The translations under genes were made by a program, and so were the position numbers. Under the pieces are notes generated by a model. The model ran no database searches and had not been told where the DNA came from. It saw only the letters and a program-made list of their open reading frames with translations. From Clostridiales bacterium (GTDB lineage Bacteria > Bacillota > Clostridia > Oscillospirales > Oscillospiraceae), in the NCBI GenBank assembly GCA_902362775.1, contig CABIXV010000001.1:574654-638653 (forward strand): DNA of 64,000 nucleotides, written 5' to 3'. This document shows, in pieces, positions 60,631 through 64,000 of the stretch. Numbering within the stretch: the stretch's first letter is position 1; the number at the start of each line of letters is the position of its first letter.

Positions 60631-61572
60631 ATGAAGTGCCTCATCATTGACGCAGTCCATAGCTCTATTGCCGAGGAGCTCGGCAAGTACATGCAGGTCG
60701 ATACGAAGATGCTCCCCACCCAGGAGGAGCTGGTCGCTCTGATCCCTGACTATGACGTACTCATCATGCGGGTGGACCCCGCCATTAACAAGGAGATTTT
60801 GGACGCTGCCAAGAATCTAAAGGTCATCGGAGTCTGCTCCGTGGGTCTGAACCACATTGATATGGACACGGCGAAGGAGAAGGGCATCCAGGTCATCAAC
60901 GCCCCCGGCTTGAACGGAAACGCCGTTGCCGAGCTGACCATTGCCAAAATGCTGGATATCGCGCGTCATACCATCCCTGCCTGCTATGACGTGAAGGTAA
61001 ACAAGAACTGGGACAAGTATAAGTTCGTAGGCTCTGAGCTGCGTGGCAAGACTCTGGGCGTGCTGGGCTTCGGCCGCATTGGTCAGCGCGTGGGTGAACT
61101 GGGCCGTGCCTTCCTGATGAACGTGGTCGCTTATGATCCCTATCTGCCCGCCCATGTGTTTGAGGAGCAGAAGGCCACCAGCATGACCATCGATGAGGTG
61201 TTGAAGGTGTCTGATTATGTAACGATTCATATGCCTCTCACCGACGAAACCAAAAATCTGTTCAATGCTAAGTCCATCGCCGAGATGAAGGACGGCGCTG
61301 TGGTTCTGAATATGGCTCGCGGCGGCATCGTCAACGAGAAGGATATGTATGAGGCGCTGAAGTCCGGTAAGCTGGGTGGCTACGGCTCGGATGTCATGGA
61401 GAACGAGCTGGCTGCTGGCGGTTTGACTGAGGGTGCCGGCTTTGACTCCCCCCTGTTTGAGTGTGATAACTTTATCGTCACCCCCCACCTGGGTGCCCAG
61501 ACAGTGGACGCCTCCCGTGACATCGGCGCTCACATTATCGCCAAGGTGAAAGAGGCCCTGTCCCTAACCTAA
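60631..61572 (+). CDS. D-isomer-specific 2-hydroxyacid dehydrogenase
   Basis: 313 aa. The NAD-binding GFGRIGQRVGELG motif (about 148-160), NMARGGIVNEKDM with the catalytic Arg, and the catalytic His in TPHLGAQT match the SerA/LdhD/hydroxypyruvate reductase superfamily. The natural keto acid cannot be told from sequence. AAGGAAGGA precedes the ATG. It is transcribed divergently from LysR. Confidence 0.9.
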   Translation: MKCLIIDAVHSSIAEELGKYMQVDTKMLPTQEELVALIPDYDVLIMRVDPAINKEILDAAKNLKVIGVCSVGLNHIDMDTAKEKGIQVINAPGLNGNAVAELTIAKMLDIARHTIPACYDVKVNKNWDKYKFVGSELRGKTLGVLGFGRIGQRVGELGRAFLMNVVAYDPYLPAHVFEEQKATSMTIDEVLKVSDYVTIHMPLTDETKNLFNAKSIAEMKDGAVVLNMARGGIVNEKDMYEALKSGKLGGYGSDVMENELAAGGLTEGAGFDSPLFECDNFIVTPHLGAQTVDASRDIGAHIIAKVKEALSLT

Positions 61573-61589
61573 TCTTCCCTATTTTATTT

Positions 61590-61616
61590 AAGCTCTCCGG
61601 CCAAGCCGGAGAGCTT
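61590..61616 (+). terminator. Terminator of the 2-hydroxyacid dehydrogenase
   Basis: AAGCTCTCCGGC pairs with GCCGGAGAGCTT and is followed by ATTTTTG. The rest of the gap up to 61889 holds two more hairpins (AAACCGTCC/GGACGGTTT near 61785, and the ilvD terminator) and a possible 56-codon minus-strand frame described in findings. Confidence 0.85.
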
Positions 61617-61825
61617 ATTTTTGCCCTGTTTAGGCGAGCAGCAGCTGCTCACCACCGGGGCTGTTTCAATCTCTGTGTTGTCTTTGTTGAAGTCCTTCAG
61701 GTTCCATTGTCTGAGCCTGTTCTGGGTAATCCATCTTGTGACGATCCCTTTCATGAAGCGCCGAAAACCGTCCGCAGTGGGACGGTTTCACGTGATTTCC
61801 CAAAATGATATGCAAGGCGACTTTT

Positions 61826-61866
61826 TAACAAAACACTGGGGCTCCCATATAGGTGGGAGCCCCCTC
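61826..61866 (-). terminator. Terminator of ilvD
   Basis: On the minus strand GGGGCTCCCA pairs with TGGGAGCCCC and is followed by AGTGTTTTG, downstream of the ilvD stop. Confidence 0.65.
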
Positions 61867-61889
61867 TTTGTTTCTAGCAGACGCACTGT

Positions 61890-63551
61890 TTATTCCAAAA
61901 TAGCGCCCCTGTCAGCGGACGACACCAGCTTGGCGTACCGGGCTAGATAGCCGGTCCTGATCTTGGGTTCGGGGCAGGACCACTTGGCCTTCCGGGCAGC
62001 CAGCTCCTGGTCAGGCACCTTCAGAGTGATGGAGTGGTTGGGGATATCAATGGCAATTCGATCCCCCTCCTCCACCAGTCCGATGGGACCACCGCTGGCC
62101 GCCTCCGGGGACACATGGCCGATGGAGGCGCCCCGGGTGGCGCCGGAGAAGCGGCCGTCGGTGATGAGAGCCACGTCCTTGTCCAGTCCCATTCCGGCGA
62201 TGGCGGACGTGGGGTTGAGCATCTCACGCATACCAGGTCCGCCCTTGGGTCCCTCATAGCGGATGACCACCACGTCCCCGGCCGCGATCTTGCCATCATA
62301 GATGGCCTGGATGGCATCGTCCTCACAGTCAAACACCCGAGCGGGGCCTTCATGAACCATCATCTCAGGGGCCACGGCGGACTGCTTCACCACACAGCCG
62401 TCGGGGGCCAGGTTGCCCTTCAAGACGGCGATGCCGCCGGTCTTGGAGTAGGGATTGTCAACAGGCCGGATGATTTCGGTATTCCGGTTGACCACACCCG
62501 CCAGATTTTCCGCCACTGTCTTGCCGGTGCAGGTCATCAGGCTGGTGTCCAACAGACCGGCTCCGGCCAGCTCCGCCATCACGGCGTAGACGCCCCCTGC
62601 CCGCTCCAGATCCTCCATATAGGTGTCCCCGGCGGGAGCCAGATGGCACAGGTTGGGGGTCTTGGAACTGATCTCGTTGGCCATGTCAAAGGACAGCTCA
62701 ATACCGCACTCGTGTGCGATAGCGGGCAGGTGGAGCATGGTGTTGGTGGAGCAGCCCAAGGCCATGTCGATGGTCTCGGCATTGTGGAAAGCCGCCTCGG
62801 TCATAATATCCCGTGGGCGAATGTCCTTGGCTACCAGGTCCATGATCTGCATTCCGGCGTGCTTGGCCAGCCGCAGACGGGCGGACCAAACAGCTGGAAT
62901 GGTACCGTTGCCCCGCAGTCCCATGCCGATGGCCTCGGTCAGACAGTTCATGGAGTTGGCGGTATACATGCCAGAGCAGGAGCCACAGGTGGGACAGGCG
63001 TTGTTCTCATACTCCTCCACCCCGGCCTCGTCCAGCTTGCCGGCGTAGTAGGCGCCCACCGCCTCGAACATATGGGACAGGCAGGTGCGGCGTCCGTCAT
63101 TCAGAGTTCCGGCCAGCATGGGGCCGCCGGACACGAAGATGGTGGGGATATTTACCCGGGCGGCGGCCATAAGCAGGCCGGGCACGTTCTTGTCGCAGTT
63201 GGGGATCATCACCAAGCCGTCAAACTGGTGGGCCATAGCCATGGCCTCGGTAGAGTCAGCGATGAGGTCCCGGGTGACCAGGGAGTATTTCATGCCCACA
63301 TGGCCCATGGCGATGCCGTCACACACGGCAATGGCTGGAAACTCCACTGGAGTGCCCCCGGCGGCCCGGATTCCGGCCTTCACAGCCTCGGCGATCTTAT
63401 CCAGGTTCATGTGGCCGGGGACAATCTCATTGTAGGAGCAGACTACGCCGATCAGGGGCCGCTCCAGCTCCTCCTTAGTATAGCCCAGGGCATAGAGCAG
63501 AGAGCGGTTCGGCGCGGCAGGCACGCCTTTTTTTACAACATCAGAGCGCAT
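61890..63551 (-). CDS. ilvD: Dihydroxy-acid dehydratase
   Basis: 553 aa from the ATG at 63551 (GGAGG 8 nt upstream). [15 protein letters not shown] and [19 protein letters not shown] provide the Fe-S cysteines; [12 protein letters not shown] and [21 protein letters not shown] are C-terminal hallmarks. It makes the keto acids of valine and isoleucine. It stands alone, divergent from a GntR regulator instead of in an ilv operon. Confidence 0.95.
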   Translation of the reverse strand: MRSDVVKKGVPAAPNRSLLYALGYTKEELERPLIGVVCSYNEIVPGHMNLDKIAEAVKAGIRAAGGTPVEFPAIAVCDGIAMGHVGMKYSLVTRDLIADSTEAMAMAHQFDGLVMIPNCDKNVPGLLMAAARVNIPTIFVSGGPMLAGTLNDGRRTCLSHMFEAVGAYYAGKLDEAGVEEYENNACPTCGSCSGMYTANSMNCLTEAIGMGLRGNGTIPAVWSARLRLAKHAGMQIMDLVAKDIRPRDIMTEAAFHNAETIDMALGCSTNTMLHLPAIAHECGIELSFDMANEISSKTPNLCHLAPAGDTYMEDLERAGGVYAVMAELAGAGLLDTSLMTCTGKTVAENLAGVVNRNTEIIRPVDNPYSKTGGIAVLKGNLAPDGCVVKQSAVAPEMMVHEGPARVFDCEDDAIQAIYDGKIAAGDVVVIRYEGPKGGPGMREMLNPTSAIAGMGLDKDVALITDGRFSGATRGASIGHVSPEAASGGPIGLVEEGDRIAIDIPNHSITLKVPDQELAARKAKWSCPEPKIRTGYLARYAKLVSSADRGAILE

Positions 63552-63583
63552 ACAGTAAGCCTCCTTAAAAATCAAGCCATCAG

Positions 63584-63643
63584 TTGTCTGATAACTATTG
63601 AATTGTCTGACCATATAGTATATCATGGGGGAAAGGATGTCAA
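63584..63643 (-). promoter_or_regulatory. ilvD promoter with candidate GntR operators
   Basis: On the minus strand TTGACA (63638-63643), 17 bp and TACTAT (63615-63620). Two direct TTGTCTGA copies (plus-strand coordinates 63584-63591 and 63603-63610, 19-bp period) lie downstream of the -10; the second, TTGTCTGACCA, resembles FadR/LldR-type GntR half-palindromes. Confidence 0.6.
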
Positions 63644-63658
63644 GAGGAGGCGGACACA

Positions 63659-64000
63659 ATGGGCTCAAATTTATCCCAGCAGACTGCAGAACGGCTCTAT
63701 AACCAGATCGTGGCCGAGGGGCGGCTGTCCCCAGGAGACAAGCTGCCCAACGAGGTAGACCTGTCCCATGAGCTGGGGGTCAGCCGGGCCACCCTGCGGG
63801 AAGCCATCCGGGCGCTCACCGTCCAAGGGGTGTTGGAGGTCCAGCGGGGCCGCGGTACCTTTGTGTCCCGGCAGGTGGCTGAGATTGAGGATTTTGGCTT
63901 TGGCCGCCTGGAAGAAATCAGGGGCCGACTGCGGGACCTGTTCGAGCTGCGGGCTATCTTTGAGCCCCAGGCCGCCCGTCTGGCCTGCGTCCGGGCCACG
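63659..64000 (+). CDS. FadR-type GntR regulator, truncated by the window end
   Basis: The ATG at 63659 follows GAGGAGG with 8-nt spacing; 114 codons are visible and the frame is open at the edge. The winged HTH ([53 protein letters not shown]) is followed by the start of an all-helical FCD domain ([20 protein letters not shown]). It probably represses ilvD and/or genes to the right. Confidence 0.88.
   Translation, partial: MGSNLSQQTAERLYNQIVAEGRLSPGDKLPNEVDLSHELGVSRATLREAIRALTVQGVLEVQRGRGTFVSRQVAEIEDFGFGRLEEIRGRLRDLFELRAIFEPQAARLACVRAT

Noticed and set aside
61620..61830. Insertion sequence remnant in the gap after the 2-hydroxyacid dehydrogenase
   Set aside because: No transposase motif, terminal inverted repeats or target duplications could be seen; only independent hairpins.
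62034..63758. 574-codon open frame on the plus strand opposite ilvD
   Set aside because: Antisense shadow of a highly conserved gene; the product is rich in Gly/His/Val without recognisable motifs.

Overview
The window looks like a piece of a high-GC Gram-positive anaerobe of the class Clostridia, most likely the Oscillospiraceae (Flavonifractor / Lawsonibacter / Intestinimonas-like gut bacteria). This is inferred from strong AGGAGG-type ribosome binding sites, ATG/GTG/TTG starts, vegetative TTGACA-17-TATAAT promoters, a SpoVB-like flippase, a CD1247-type small zinc protein beside efp, a butyryl-CoA:acetate CoA-transferase-like gene, reverse-type rubrerythrin with PerR, and LytTR-DUF3021 regulation. 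No species can be named from sequence alone. Genes are dense and on both strands. There is no CRISPR array, prophage or intact insertion sequence.

Layout. 1-7 kb is the accessory-looking part: an orphan CARF-HEPN protein (a Csm6/Csx1-like candidate RNase), a secreted C39-like protease, four unrecognised proteins, an XRE regulator and tRNA-Ser. 7-12.9 kb holds a tyrosine phosphatase, the perR-rubrerythrin pair, a TVP38 membrane protein, metF, a NUDIX hydrolase, exoA, an unusual tRNA-like RNA, a DIP1984 protein and an RNHCP protein. 13-17 kb holds asnA, efp, a CD1247-type protein and a SpoVB-like flippase. 17-21 kb is the ribosomal/transcription block rpmG-secE-nusG-rplK-rplA and rplJ-rplL with an L10 leader; rpoBC do not follow. 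21-24.3 kb is a copper operon, copA(-copZ)-csoR, with a CsoR-type operator. 24.4-28.7 kb is an NhaC-type antiporter, a PfkB kinase, a variant HPr and Enzyme I. 28.9-33.6 kb has shikimate kinase, a DEAD-box helicase, the CoA-transferase and two small genes.

33.7-38.1 kb contains the TatD / membrane protein / radical-SAM operon, LytTR-DUF3021, and a five-gene tRNA array (Gly, Arg, His, Gln, Lys in transcription order). 38.2-49.8 kb contains a CNNM/CorC protein with a structured leader, pyrB with a PyrI-like zinc tail, a CmpB-family protein, rplM-rpsI, a TtcA-like enzyme, a CatB/Vat-like acetyltransferase, DNA repair genes (tag, ogt), ychF, two half-size chromate transporters, a prolyl-tRNA editing protein and a CofE-like protein. 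49.9-64 kb contains mtaB plus a cupin, a CbbX/SpoVK-like AAA ATPase, a membrane protein with Ig-like and SH3 domains, a BlaI/M56 signalling pair, nadE, a LysR/2-hydroxyacid dehydrogenase divergon, ilvD and the start of a divergent GntR regulator.

The best candidates for something new are the CARF-HEPN neighbourhood with no cas genes in view, copA with an in-frame internal ribosome binding site and start that could also release a CopZ chaperone, an HPr/Enzyme I pair without Enzyme II whose HPr has Arg at the regulatory Ser46 position, pyrB fused to a PyrI-like zinc site, and several structured RNA leaders. Coordinates, motifs, promoters and hairpins were read directly from the sequence. Family names come from recognising motifs without database searches, and functional links between neighbours are inference.
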